DNA of 64,000 bases from Saprospiraceae bacterium (GTDB taxonomy: Bacteria; Bacteroidota; Bacteroidia; Chitinophagales; Saprospiraceae): contig JAHDIN010000007.1 in NCBI GenBank assembly GCA_020630775.1, positions 17,761 to 81,760 of the forward strand, given 5' to 3'. The number at the start of each line of letters is the position of its first letter. Within the stretch, counting starts at the first letter, position 1. A model generated the notes under the pieces. That model did no database searches. It was not told the origin of the DNA and saw only the letters and a program-made list of their open reading frames with translations. The position numbers and the translations under genes were made by a program. Below, in pieces: positions 34,736 through 43,655 of this stretch.

Positions 34736-36034
34736 TTGATTAGCAAGGTTCCTTTACAGATAAATGACGAGTTTAATAGTATTCTAGATCAGATTGAATC
34801 TCAGAATGAAAATATCTTTATTACTGGTCGAGCAGGAACTGGTAAGTCTACCCTCCTTAATCTTTTAAAGAAAACAACACGCAAAAATGTGGCTGTTGTT
34901 GCGCCAACTGGTGTGGCAGCGTTAAATGTGGGAGGCCAAACCATTCATTCATTTTTTAAGTTACCGCCTCAGATGATTGATCCTAGGGAACTAACCAAAA
35001 GGAAGAATCATCGATTCTATAAAAAATTGCAGTTGCTGATCATTGATGAAATCTCGATGGTAAGAGCTGACATGATCGATTGTATAGATATTTTTTTGAG
35101 ACAAAATATTGAAAACCCAAATCCTTTTGGAGGTGTACAATTAGTTGTATTCGGAGATCTATTCCAACTACCGCCAGTAGTAGCTAGTAATTTTGAGAGA
35201 AAAACACTGAAAGCTAAATATGGATCTGCTTATTTCTTTGCGGCTCAAGTCTTTCAGGAGATTGATTTGAAGATGATAGAACTTAGGACCGTCTACAGAC
35301 AAAACGAAAGGCGATTCATCAATTTGCTTGACAATATTCGTACGCGCAATATCGATTATGACGATATGGAGGAAATTAACCAACGCTATATTGAAGATTT
35401 TGAAAGTGATGACATGGCCATTACTTTATGTGCAACAAATGCCACTGTCAATAAAATTAACACCAATCAATTAAAACAGATACCTCATAGAGATTACGAA
35501 TTTCCAGCTAAAGTATCTGGGCAGTTCAATACCAAATCCAGTCCAGCAGAACAATTTCTTTGGCTAAAACAAGACGCCCAAGTGATGTTTGTGAAAAATG
35601 ACACACAAGGCCGATACGTTAATGGCACATTAGGTAGAATAGTTGAGATTGGTTTTGACAAAATAGTGGTTGCCATTATCCAGCATGGGGAGACAAAATA
35701 CATAGACGTTGAAAGAGAAGAATGGGAAATGTTGAGGTATGAAATAGACCAAAAGAACCCCGATAGATTTGTTACCAAATCCATTGGTACTTTTACCCAG
35801 TATCCGCTTAAACTAGCATGGGCAATCACCATTCATAAATCACAAGGAAAGACTTTTGACAATATCATCGTGGATTTAGGGCGCGGAGCCTTTGATTTTG
35901 GACAAACTTATGTGGCTCTAAGTCGATGCAGGACCCTTGAAGGTATTGTATTAAAACAAAAAATAAGGCCTAAAGATATTATGGTAGACCCTGTAGTTGT
36001 GGAATATTATGACTTTAAGAAGCGAAATTGGTAA
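34736..36034 (+). CDS. PIF1-like superfamily 1B DNA helicase
   Basis: 432 residues. The motifs are in order: Walker A ITGRAGTGKST, motif Ia VAPTGVAALNVGGQTIHSFF, Walker B LLIIDEISMV, motif III VVFGDLFQLPPV, motif V AITIHKSQGKTF and motif VI VALSRCRT. PIF1 helicases unwind DNA 5' to 3' and act on forks and G-quadruplexes. The protein ends soon after motif VI, so it lacks the C-terminal extensions of longer bacterial homologues. The start is a TTG immediately after the TGA of the EEP gene; no in-frame ATG exists for a long way, so TTG is preferred. Tight spacing suggests co-transcription. Confidence 0.88.
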   Translation: MISKVPLQINDEFNSILDQIESQNENIFITGRAGTGKSTLLNLLKKTTRKNVAVVAPTGVAALNVGGQTIHSFFKLPPQMIDPRELTKRKNHRFYKKLQLLIIDEISMVRADMIDCIDIFLRQNIENPNPFGGVQLVVFGDLFQLPPVVASNFERKTLKAKYGSAYFFAAQVFQEIDLKMIELRTVYRQNERRFINLLDNIRTRNIDYDDMEEINQRYIEDFESDDMAITLCATNATVNKINTNQLKQIPHRDYEFPAKVSGQFNTKSSPAEQFLWLKQDAQVMFVKNDTQGRYVNGTLGRIVEIGFDKIVVAIIQHGETKYIDVEREEWEMLRYEIDQKNPDRFVTKSIGTFTQYPLKLAWAITIHKSQGKTFDNIIVDLGRGAFDFGQTYVALSRCRTLEGIVLKQKIRPKDIMVDPVVVEYYDFKKRNW

Positions 36035-36102
36035 GCCATGACTTTTGGTATTCCGTCAGACTTTTTATCTTAATGTCCACATTCGTAACAAACAACCGAA
36101 AA

Positions 36103-36240
36103 ATGGCAAAATCGCAGAAGAAAAAGAAGAAAGCTGAAGTAAGAAACAAAAAGCAGGAAAAGCAATTCTTCATTATCACAGCAGTTATCACACTTGTATT
36201 ATTAGCAATCCTATATTTTGTCTTTGCACGCAATATGTGA
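36103..36240 (+). CDS. Small single-pass membrane protein
   Basis: 45 residues from ATG 36103: a strongly basic N-terminus (MAKSQKKKKKAEVRNKKQEKQ) followed by one transmembrane helix (FFIITAVITLVLLAILYFVF). The ORF-track entry at 36028 adds 25 residues with unlikely composition. The gene sits 14 bases before miaE and on the same strand, so it is probably part of that transcript. The positive-inside rule puts the basic part in the cytoplasm. I do not know the family. It could interact with RNA or with anionic lipids through its Lys-rich segment. Confidence 0.6.
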   Translation: MAKSQKKKKKAEVRNKKQEKQFFIITAVITLVLLAILYFVFARNM

Positions 36241-36253
36241 TTGAAAAATACTT

Positions 36254-36838
36254 ATGAAGCTTACTTTAGATCTCGGTGTCCCCAGCAAGCAAGAATGGGT
36301 TGATGCTGTAATGAACAATTTTGAACGCTTTCTGCAAGATCATGCGGATTGCGAACGCAAAGCCTCTGCTATGGCTATGAGTTTCGTAGCCAAATATCCA
36401 GATCGAACTGAAATCATACCTGAGCTCATAGAAACGGGCATTGAAGAGTTAGAACATTTCCAGATGGTTTATGAACTCATGCAATCCAGAAATATTCCTC
36501 TACCAAAATCTATGGGTGAAGACCCCTACATCAAACAATTAATAAAACTTTGTCATTCTGGTAGAGAAGAAAGATTTATGGATCGGTTAATACTTGCCTC
36601 ACTTGTAGAAATTAGAGGTGCAGAAAGGTTTAAGTTGGTTGAAGAAGCCTTAGAAGATGAAGAGTTTAAGAAATTTTATAAAATGCTATGGACATCAGAA
36701 GCCAAGCATGGACATATTTATATCAAAATGGCTTTGACTTACTTCCCTAAAGATGCCGTCTATAATCGACTACAATGGTGGGTGGATCAGGAGGCTCAGA
36801 TCTTGAATGGGTTAGAGATACGTGCTGCATTACATTGA
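36254..36838 (+). CDS. miaE: tRNA-(ms2io6A) hydroxylase
   Basis: 194 residues, all helical, with the ferritin-like diiron ligands of MiaE: IEELEHFQMV (ExxH) in one helix and SEAKHGHIYIKM (ExxH) in another, with further Glu residues in DHADCERKA and VEIRGAERFK. MiaE hydroxylates the isopentenyl group of ms2i6A at tRNA position 37, using oxygen. The length is typical. It is downstream of the small membrane protein. The gene is followed by a degenerate GAGGTCT repeat region. Confidence 0.9.
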   Translation: MKLTLDLGVPSKQEWVDAVMNNFERFLQDHADCERKASAMAMSFVAKYPDRTEIIPELIETGIEELEHFQMVYELMQSRNIPLPKSMGEDPYIKQLIKLCHSGREERFMDRLILASLVEIRGAERFKLVEEALEDEEFKKFYKMLWTSEAKHGHIYIKMALTYFPKDAVYNRLQWWVDQEAQILNGLEIRAALH

Positions 36839-36900
36839 TGAAGAAGGTTTAGAGGTCTGGAGGTCTAGAGGTATAAAGGTCCAAAGGCTTCAAGGTGCCA
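36839..36900. repeat. Degenerate AGGTCTAG/AGGTATA repeats after miaE
   Basis: Imperfect 8-9-base units begin directly after the stop codon. GGTTTAGAGGTCT (36846-36858) is found inverted at 5387-5399, and a similar AGAGGTATAGAGGTTTAAAGG stretch follows mltG at about 55820. Confidence 0.75.
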
Positions 36901-36989
36901 AGGCTTATTCTCTGTATGATAGACCAAATCCTCGTCTCCGTATTACGAATTTCAGGTTTCTAATTTCTAGTAATCTAAACGCAACGCGT

Positions 36990-39518
36990 TTATTGCCCAT
37001 CACACCCTGGACGCGCGTCCCTATCTGTATCCAACTTAATATCCGCTAAACCTACATCTACTCCGTCACCAGCACTGACCATGAATGCTGTATTTATGGC
37101 TTTCATTTGAATACCTAAATCTTTAAAGCAACTTAGACTGATTCTGTAATTTTTCCATTCAGAAGCGGAAACTTTGATATCAACAGTTTCTCCCTTTTTT
37201 GAGAAAGGATCAGACATACCGATTTTTAGAATACAATCAGAACCAGAGAATGATTTAGCCATAAATGACAATTCCATAGCACCTGTTGTTTGTCTGGACA
37301 TGTTATTGGTGCGTTCACTATTGATAAGTAGTACTTCTTTATCATTTTTCGTCCATTTCAATCTTAGGGCATCTTCTTGAGCTTTGTGATCTGTTTTACT
37401 GACAATTAATCCACCTACAGAAGTTGGATAGCTTGCTACTTGCTTATCAAGATCATCACTTTTAAGCATTAGGCTCCAAGGTGCTACCGTAGCGCCCCTC
37501 ATAAAAAATTCTCCTGTAGACTCAACTACTGTTTTATCCAATTTGGTATCTTCTGGTAAAAGATCCATGAAGCTATCGCTCTCATAAGACAAACCATAAC
37601 CTAATTCGAACAGAGGGTTTGATTTAGCGGTAACCGTAGGATAAGACGGCCACGAAAAAGACAATCGACCGGTAAAATCAAAAGAAGCATCTCTTTGAAA
37701 AAGCAAATCTGAAATGCCGCCACCTTCACTTCCTGGCAACCACGCTGCAACGAAAGCATCTGATTGGTTAATTTCAGGATTACACCACATAGGTCGGCCA
37801 GATAAAAAGACAGATACCACCGGTATCCCTTGTGATTTAAATCTAGACAGCACTTTAGAATCAATCCCTCTTGTTGTAAAATCTAAATTTCTTCGGTCAC
37901 CTTGAAACTCCGCATAAGGATCTTCACCATAAACGGCAATTACGACATCTGCTTTCTCTTCAGATCCACCATCAGGAGAGAATATAAGTGTTCCGCCAGC
38001 CTCAGAGATGGCCTCTTTTATGCCAGACAAAATGGAAGCGCCATTGGGAAATTCGTCATTTTTATGTCCCACACCTTGCCAAGAGAGTGTCCATCCCCCG
38101 CACGCCTTAGAAATACTATTTGCATCACCAATAACCATTATTTTCTTAGAAGCATCTAGAGGGAGTAATTGATTGTTATTTTTTAGTAATACCATTGATT
38201 CTCTTACTGCTTGTCTTGCTATCTCTCTATTTTTAGGCAGACCTAATAATTGCTCGTTACCAGCATTAGTTCGAGTACTTGGTGGACCTTTTTCAAATAA
38301 CCCTGAAGCTATCTTTACCCTTAGAATTCTTCTCACCGCTTCATCCAAACGAGACATTGGAATTTTACCGCTTTTAACATGTTTGAGCGTACTTTTATAT
38401 AAGCCTTTCCAGCTATCTGGTGCCATATACATGTCTAATCCAGCAAGCAAGGATTGCGGACAATCTGTATTGGTACATCCAGGTACTTGGCCATGACCAT
38501 TCCAGTCACCTACGACAAAACCGTTAAAACCTAATTGTTTTTTAAGCACATCAGTTAACAAGGCTTTATCGCCGTGCAATTTTCTTCCTTGCCAACTAGA
38601 GAAAGAAGCCATCACAGTCATGACACCTGCAGGTATGGCGCTGTAATAACCAACAGCATGCTTATCAATCAATTCTTTTTCAGTTATCAATGCATCCCCT
38701 TGATCAACACCTTTATTTGTAGCACCATCAGCCAAAAAATGCTTAGCACAAGAGATCACTCTTCCGTCTCCCATAAATGATGGATCATCAGTGCGTCCCT
38801 GCAAGCCAATAACGATATCGTCACCATAAGATTGAACAATAGCACCATCCTCGGAAAACCCTTCATAGCTTCTACCCCATCGATGATCTTGAGGCACAGC
38901 TAATGTCGGCGCAAAAGTCCAATCATGTCCAGATACAGTTAACTCTAAAGCTGTAATTGCAGCAATCTTTTCCATGAGTGCTTCATTACGCATCGCACCT
39001 AATCCTATGTTGTGTGGAAACACGATAGCGCCACTCAAATTAGCATGCCCATGAACAGCATCTATACCCCATATACATGGAATAGCAATCTCAACACCTT
39101 CAGTATCAACTGATGCATTAAAATAAGCATCTGCCATTTCCAACCACGCTTTTGTATTGGCGTATGGTAAAGGTCCTGGTGCAGAATTACCGCCGCTTAG
39201 AACCGAACCCAAACGATATTTTTTGACATCTTCAGGAGTTAATGACCCTGAATCGCCTTGTATGACTTGCCCCACTTTTTGTTCTAAAGTCAGCTTTGAG
39301 AGTATGTCATCAATTTGAGCTTCGACTTCAGGTACTATTGTTAAGGATTCAAGCTTTGGCCAGTTCTCAGGATTGATTACCTCAGATGTTTGATCGAGGT
39401 TATTGTTATTAATTTCTTGAGAAGAAGATTTATTCTGACTAGAACATGATATTGAAAAAAATACACATAAAACAGATAAGCTAATCGTAAACGTTATCGA
39501 TTGGAATTTAGAGTTCAT
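36990..39518 (-). CDS. Glycoside hydrolase family 3 exo-beta-glucanase/glucosidase lipoprotein
   Basis: About 842 residues from ATG 39518 (MNSKFQSITF), chosen because a lipobox follows (FFSISC); the ORF-track start at 39587 adds 23 residues. GH3 landmarks include DAVHGHANLSGAIVFPHNIGLGA, CAKHFLADG (Lys-His), the nucleophile Asp in FNGFVVGDWNGHG, and GYGLSY near the end of the C-terminal sandwich. A further C-terminal domain (MRGATVAPWSLML to the end) matches that of marine exo-1,3/1,4-beta-glucanases such as ExoP. It should release glucose from beta-glucans in the periplasm or at the surface, which complements the GH17 and phosphorylase-like genes at 9.5-14.4 kb. Confidence 0.9.
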   Translation of the reverse strand: MNSKFQSITFTISLSVLCVFFSISCSSQNKSSSQEINNNNLDQTSEVINPENWPKLESLTIVPEVEAQIDDILSKLTLEQKVGQVIQGDSGSLTPEDVKKYRLGSVLSGGNSAPGPLPYANTKAWLEMADAYFNASVDTEGVEIAIPCIWGIDAVHGHANLSGAIVFPHNIGLGAMRNEALMEKIAAITALELTVSGHDWTFAPTLAVPQDHRWGRSYEGFSEDGAIVQSYGDDIVIGLQGRTDDPSFMGDGRVISCAKHFLADGATNKGVDQGDALITEKELIDKHAVGYYSAIPAGVMTVMASFSSWQGRKLHGDKALLTDVLKKQLGFNGFVVGDWNGHGQVPGCTNTDCPQSLLAGLDMYMAPDSWKGLYKSTLKHVKSGKIPMSRLDEAVRRILRVKIASGLFEKGPPSTRTNAGNEQLLGLPKNREIARQAVRESMVLLKNNNQLLPLDASKKIMVIGDANSISKACGGWTLSWQGVGHKNDEFPNGASILSGIKEAISEAGGTLIFSPDGGSEEKADVVIAVYGEDPYAEFQGDRRNLDFTTRGIDSKVLSRFKSQGIPVVSVFLSGRPMWCNPEINQSDAFVAAWLPGSEGGGISDLLFQRDASFDFTGRLSFSWPSYPTVTAKSNPLFELGYGLSYESDSFMDLLPEDTKLDKTVVESTGEFFMRGATVAPWSLMLKSDDLDKQVASYPTSVGGLIVSKTDHKAQEDALRLKWTKNDKEVLLINSERTNNMSRQTTGAMELSFMAKSFSGSDCILKIGMSDPFSKKGETVDIKVSASEWKNYRISLSCFKDLGIQMKAINTAFMVSAGDGVDVGLADIKLDTDRDARPGCDGQ

Positions 39519-39602
39519 AACATGTAATTTGGAGATTGAAAGACGCTTTGCAGTTGACATCAATGACATGCTTTGCAAAATAAACAAATTTAAAGCACTG
39601 GT

Positions 39603-39683
39603 CTAATTTAAAGCTACCTGTCCAAATAAGAATGCTGCAGCAAGATGGACTACAATATTAAGAATGGTGAATAAATGACCCAT
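39603..39683 (-). CDS. Possible 26-residue hydrophobic small protein
   Basis: ATG 39683 to TAG 39603 encodes MGHLFTILNIVVHLAAAFLFGQVALN, one membrane-helix length. It starts 22 bases downstream of the stop of the GT2-like gene and lies before the GH3 gene on the same strand. It is too short for the ORF track. Low complexity and short length mean it may be chance; conservation would be needed. Confidence 0.3.
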   Translation of the reverse strand: MGHLFTILNIVVHLAAAFLFGQVALN

Positions 39684-39704
39684 TGTTTGTTATTTATTAT
39701 GTAA

Positions 39705-40916
39705 TTATATTAAGTTTTTATACACTTGAAGAGGATCAAAAGTGAAACGTCTATCTCTTTCTCTTAATGCTTTAAGATACTCAATATGGCTTTCGTAAGC
39801 ACCTAGGTCCAAATCTGCGTGAACGGCTTTTAGACATTGACTAATAGGCATATCCATAAGGCCATTATCTCTAAGGAAGTGAAGCAGTTTCATTAAACTG
39901 AAAGCATTAAAAGTGCCGAAGAAATTCTTATACCTTGTGAATGGATCTTTCCCGAGATGTCCTCCCCAGTTACTCTTAAAAAGATCTGACATAAACGTGT
40001 TAATGAGGCCATTTTGAGCCACTTTTTGAGGTAATATGTCTCTATCTTCAATAATTGCTTTAAGATTTTTCTTCAACCATAACTTTAACAAACGAAAACT
40101 TTGAGGATTATAAGAGCAATAAGCCTCTGATTTGCCCGTACGAAGCATTATGGCTCTTCCGGTACCGAATGGTACCCTATCTGAAATTCTTGCACTAGGA
40201 TAAACTATCGCACTCGAAATATCTTCTATGTTCATCGTTTTTGCATATTTATGCATAAAATAAAAGTCTTCGCCCGCTTGTTTTTTGGTCATGCCCCCCT
40301 CTTTAGCATATGCCCAAGCACGGACTACCATCGCAGATCCTACAGTCTGAAAAGCAAATGGCAGCCCTATCCAACGCTGCATGTTTATGAAATATCGAAG
40401 ATGCAATTCGTAATCAATAATCGGATGTGATACATCAGGCCAACGGTGCTCAAATTCAATAGAAGCTGCTTCTTTCGTAGATCCACGCATCGCCATATCG
40501 ATAGCATGTATATAATTTTCAGACACTGTAGTATCAGCATCCAAATTGACAATCAATCCATTATAATTTAGACTATTGAACCATTTCAAAGCCATGTCCA
40601 TGAGCAGCTTTCTTGCATGACCAACACCGGATTTCTCTTCTTGAAATTCATGGTAATAAGTATAAATCGAAAAGCAGTTTCGCTTATATCTATTCGTACC
40701 TGCTTCTAAATCTGCCACCAATTTTTGAGAGGCCTGCTTTACCTCATCTTTATCCGTTTTATGGACATTTACAAGTATGCACAAGGCATAATGTATACCA
40801 TTGGTCGATTGATTACACAACGACCGAATCATTAGTTCAATATCTGCGAATGCCTCTTTATATGCAGGGACGACTATGACAAGCTCAGGCCTAAAGCCGT
40901 CTTTAGGATAGCCCAA
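39705..40916 (-). CDS. GT2-like glycosyltransferase
   Basis: 403 residues. It opens with a GT-A nucleotide-sugar fold: ELVIVVPAYKEAFADIELMIRSL, then GLIVNLDADTTVSENYI with the metal-binding DAD, and KKQAGEDFYFMHKYAK, whose ED may be the catalytic acid region. No membrane helices are visible, so it acts in the cytoplasm. The ORF-track start is TTG 40916. The frame is open upstream for about 20 codons without ATG, GTG or TTG, and homologous N-termini might extend into it, so the start is uncertain. It is divergent from the WbqC-like gene, which is also linked to surface-polysaccharide pathways. The sugar and acceptor are unknown. Confidence 0.72.
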   Translation of the reverse strand: MGYPKDGFRPELVIVVPAYKEAFADIELMIRSLCNQSTNGIHYALCILVNVHKTDKDEVKQASQKLVADLEAGTNRYKRNCFSIYTYYHEFQEEKSGVGHARKLLMDMALKWFNSLNYNGLIVNLDADTTVSENYIHAIDMAMRGSTKEAASIEFEHRWPDVSHPIIDYELHLRYFINMQRWIGLPFAFQTVGSAMVVRAWAYAKEGGMTKKQAGEDFYFMHKYAKTMNIEDISSAIVYPSARISDRVPFGTGRAIMLRTGKSEAYCSYNPQSFRLLKLWLKKNLKAIIEDRDILPQKVAQNGLINTFMSDLFKSNWGGHLGKDPFTRYKNFFGTFNAFSLMKLLHFLRDNGLMDMPISQCLKAVHADLDLGAYESHIEYLKALRERDRRFTFDPLQVYKNLI

Positions 40917-40976
40917 AGAATTATCACATCTTTGGCTTAAGTATTTAGCGAGATATTTAATCTTCTTAAGTCTTTA

Positions 40977-41600
40977 ATGAATAAAGAAAAGTGTCCTCAT
41001 ATCATTTTACCTACCAGCTATTGCGCGCCAATAAGCCATTACGCTTTGAAGATACAATTTCCAACCATCACAGAGATACAAGAGCATTTTCAAAAAAGAA
41101 GCTGGCGAAATAAGATGGCTATACTTGCACCTAATGGCATTCAAAACTTAAGTATTCCTTTAGAAAAAGGGAAAACACAAACCCTTATTACAGATGTACA
41201 AATCGCCTATCATGAAGACTGGATTAAAGCACATACAAATGCCATCCGAACCGCCTACTCAAGTGCCCCTTATTTTGAGTATTACATAAATGAGCTCGTT
41301 GAAATACTTCAATCGAGATTTGAGAAACTATTTGATCTAAATGAAATACTCGAGTCATGGTTATCCAAAAAATTAGATATTCACTATGATAAGCTTCACA
41401 CATCTAGTTTTGAAAAGAACTATTCTGCTGAATTCTATGATTTTAGGCGAAAGCCAATCAACTGTCAACTTCCCTATTACCATCAAGTATTTGAGGATAA
41501 GTTTGGTTTTACTCAAGGGCTTTCAATACTAGACTTGTTATTTAATTGTGGTCCTGAGTCGATTATACATCTCAAAAATGCTTTAATTACCTTTGAGTAA
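40977..41600 (+). CDS. WbqC-like family protein
   Basis: 207 residues. The pattern ILPTSYCAPISHYALKI near the start, SWRNKMAILAPNGIQNLSIPLEKGK, and YHEDWIKAHTNAIRTAYSSAPYFEYYINELVEIL match the WbqC family, found in O-antigen and other glycan loci and sometimes proposed to act in sugar-nucleotide amino-group modification. No membrane segment is visible. The function is poorly defined. It is divergent from the GT2-like gene and directly upstream of the dynamin-like gene (29 bases). Confidence 0.78.
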   Translation: MNKEKCPHIILPTSYCAPISHYALKIQFPTITEIQEHFQKRSWRNKMAILAPNGIQNLSIPLEKGKTQTLITDVQIAYHEDWIKAHTNAIRTAYSSAPYFEYYINELVEILQSRFEKLFDLNEILESWLSKKLDIHYDKLHTSSFEKNYSAEFYDFRRKPINCQLPYYHQVFEDKFGFTQGLSILDLLFNCGPESIIHLKNALITFE

Positions 41601-41629
41601 ATTCTCGTCTAAATAAGAGATTGAACATC

Positions 41630-43357
41630 ATGGATCATTTAATTGAAGAAAAGATTAAGCCATATAGGATACGTCTAGAAGAGACGGTCAATAGCCTTTA
41701 TACTATTACTCAAAAGATCGGGCATCAAGAACTTGAGAAAACAGTAAAAGACATTAAGGACCGCATTGATGATCCCTATATGTTTGTTATAGTTGGAGAA
41801 GTAAAGGCAGGAAAGAGCAGCTTTATCAATGCCCTTTTAGGCGACAAAGAAATATGCAAGGTGGCGCCGTCTCCAATGACAGACACCATACAACAAATCG
41901 TATATGGGGAAAATGAAAATGTGATCAATATCAATCCCTACCTTAAAAGGATCACTCAGCCCGTAGATATTCTAAAAGATATTGCCATTGTAGATACACC
42001 TGGCACCAATACAATCATCGATCACCACCAAGAGATAACAGAAAACTTTATTCCAGCCTCAGATTTAATTGTTTTTGTATTTGAATCTAAGAATCCCTAC
42101 AGACAATCATCATGGGACTTCTTTGACTTTATAAAAGAAGAATGGCGCAAAAAAATAATATTTGTTCTTCAACAAAAGGATTTGGTACAACCAGATGACC
42201 TTAAAGTGAACATCAATGGTGTAAAGGATCATGCTATCAAAAAAGGCATTATGGAGCCTAGGGTATTTCCAGTCTCTGCATTACTAGAATTAAATGGCGA
42301 CAAGGAAAATAGCGGCTATAAAGATATTAGAGCATTCATTTACAATAATATAACAGGAGGCAAAGCACCCTTTTTGAAATTATTAAATAATGCAGATACC
42401 GCCCTCAACATAAATGATAAGATTTATGAAGGTGTGCTCTTAAGGAAAGAACAATACGAAGCGGATTTCAGATTTAGGAAAGATATCAAAGACACACTTG
42501 ATCAACAAGAACAAAAAACAAATCGTCAGGTTTCAGTATTGGTTGAAAATCTATTAGCCAGTTATGATCGTATCACCAATAAAAAGAAAGAAGAACTCAG
42601 AACTGGGATTGGATTTGTCTCGATGGTGCGCAGGTCATTTAAATCAACTTTTAGCGGAGAAAAATCTTCCAAGCAATGGCTCGAATCTATAACTCAGGAA
42701 CTTGAGCAAGATCTCAATCGAGAGTTTAAGAATAAACTACAAGAAGGTGTTATAGATATCGCTGATAGCATTCAGCAAATGGGTAAGCTGATTGATATGA
42801 AAATCAAAAACAGTCAAACCATACTCAAAGAAAACCATGAGATATTCTCTGATATCGCCGAAAGAAGAGCCAATGTATTAAAGGACTTGCAGCAAGCATT
42901 CGAGGGCTTCTTAAAAAAATCGGAAAACTTTTATGATAGCGATCTTTTGGAAAGCGGCCAAAACATCTCTTCTAATTTAGTGACTGGAAGTGGTATTGCC
43001 ATAGTTGGTGTTATCATAAAGTCATTGACTGAAATAGCAATAATCGATATTACAGGTTATATTTTTACTGCCATCGGTTTCCTATTTGCAGGCCTGACAA
43101 TCACTTGGAGCAAATCCAAATTGATTAAGAAGTATGAGTCTGAAGTTCTTAAAGGAAGAGAACGTATCGAAATTGAAGTCACTGAAAAACTAAACAACTA
43201 TACCAATAAAATCAAGAATCGAATTGATGATAACTTTATGAAATTTGATCAGCTTTTAGAAGATGAAAAACAAACTATCGAACATTTAGAAAGTGAGTTC
43301 GAACGTATTCAAAAGTCGATTGGAGAGATAAGGATGGAGGTTGAGCAAATTGGTTAG
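41630..43357 (+). CDS. Bacterial dynamin-like GTPase
   Basis: 575 residues from ATG 41630 (MDHLIEEK), preferred to TTG 41621. G1 is VGEVKAGKSSFINALLG, the switch I Thr is in PMTDTIQQIVYG, G3 is IVDTPGTNTI, and G4 is the weak LQQKDLV in place of T/NKxD. Long helical regions follow, with two hydrophobic segments near residues 450-490 (GIAIVGVIIKSLTEIAI, YIFTAIGFLFAGLTITW) and a coiled coil at the end. This is the layout of BDLPs and LeoA-like proteins that bind and remodel membranes. In other bacteria such proteins act in envelope stress, vesicle formation or phage defence. No partner dynamin gene is adjacent, so it is a single-gene form. Confidence 0.83.
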   Translation: MDHLIEEKIKPYRIRLEETVNSLYTITQKIGHQELEKTVKDIKDRIDDPYMFVIVGEVKAGKSSFINALLGDKEICKVAPSPMTDTIQQIVYGENENVININPYLKRITQPVDILKDIAIVDTPGTNTIIDHHQEITENFIPASDLIVFVFESKNPYRQSSWDFFDFIKEEWRKKIIFVLQQKDLVQPDDLKVNINGVKDHAIKKGIMEPRVFPVSALLELNGDKENSGYKDIRAFIYNNITGGKAPFLKLLNNADTALNINDKIYEGVLLRKEQYEADFRFRKDIKDTLDQQEQKTNRQVSVLVENLLASYDRITNKKKEELRTGIGFVSMVRRSFKSTFSGEKSSKQWLESITQELEQDLNREFKNKLQEGVIDIADSIQQMGKLIDMKIKNSQTILKENHEIFSDIAERRANVLKDLQQAFEGFLKKSENFYDSDLLESGQNISSNLVTGSGIAIVGVIIKSLTEIAIIDITGYIFTAIGFLFAGLTITWSKSKLIKKYESEVLKGRERIEIEVTEKLNNYTNKIKNRIDDNFMKFDQLLEDEKQTIEHLESEFERIQKSIGEIRMEVEQIG

Positions 43358-43370
43358 TTGGTTGAATGGT

Positions 43371-43430
43371 CAAGTAGTTAAGTAGTTGAGTAGTCAAGTA
43401 GTGAAGTAGTTAAGTAGTTAAGTAGTTAAG
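43371..43430. repeat. AAGTAGTT 8-base tandem array
   Basis: Seven or so units with small variations (GAAGTAGT, GAGTAGTC) begin 13 bases after the dynamin-like stop codon. They resemble the GAAGTGGT units at 24611. Confidence 0.9.
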
Positions 43431-43476
43431 TCGCAGATTCCGACTGTAACGTCGGATAGTTTAAGTTAACCAATCT

Positions 43477-43552
43477 AAAGACCAAAGACTAAAGACCAAA
43501 GACTAAAGACCAATAGCCAATAGCCAATAGCCAATAGCCAATAGCCAATAGC
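43477..43552. repeat. Two adjacent arrays: AAAGACC/AAAGACT and CCAATAG x6
   Basis: Bases 43477-43509 alternate AAAGACCA and AAAGACTA. Bases 43510-43552 hold six exact CCAATAG copies (7-base unit). The 298-base gap from 43358 to 43655 therefore consists mostly of arrays, then a terminator; no gene is seen. Confidence 0.9.
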
Positions 43553-43599
43553 AAAAAAAAGGCATTACCATGTACCCTACTCCCTAAACCATAATCCAC

Positions 43600-43629
43600 A
43601 AAAAAAAGCCCCAACTTACGCTGAGGCTT
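43600..43629 (-). terminator. Rho-independent terminator of the giant repeat protein gene
   Basis: On the minus strand, AAGCCTCAGC and GTTGGGGCTT pair as a 10-bp stem (with G-U pairs) around GTAA, followed by a run of T. It lies 27 bases after the stop codon at 43656. Confidence 0.88.
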
Positions 43630-43655
43630 CATTTATTTAAGATTGATATTTATTA

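Noticed and set aside
36822-37049. 75-residue ORF after miaE
   Set aside because: It is made of the degenerate GAGGTCT repeats and overlaps the GH3 3' end antisense.
39485-39502. AACGTT-centred near-palindrome near the GH3 start
   Set aside because: It lies within the signal-peptide coding region, and the flanks are only weakly symmetric.
41630-43357. Dynamin-like GTPase as part of an antiphage system
   Set aside because: It is a single gene with housekeeping or glycan neighbours, with no nuclease, second dynamin or other defence gene nearby.
43371-43552. Arrays considered as a CRISPR-like structure
   Set aside because: Units are 7-8 bases and directly adjacent, with no spacers and no cas genes.
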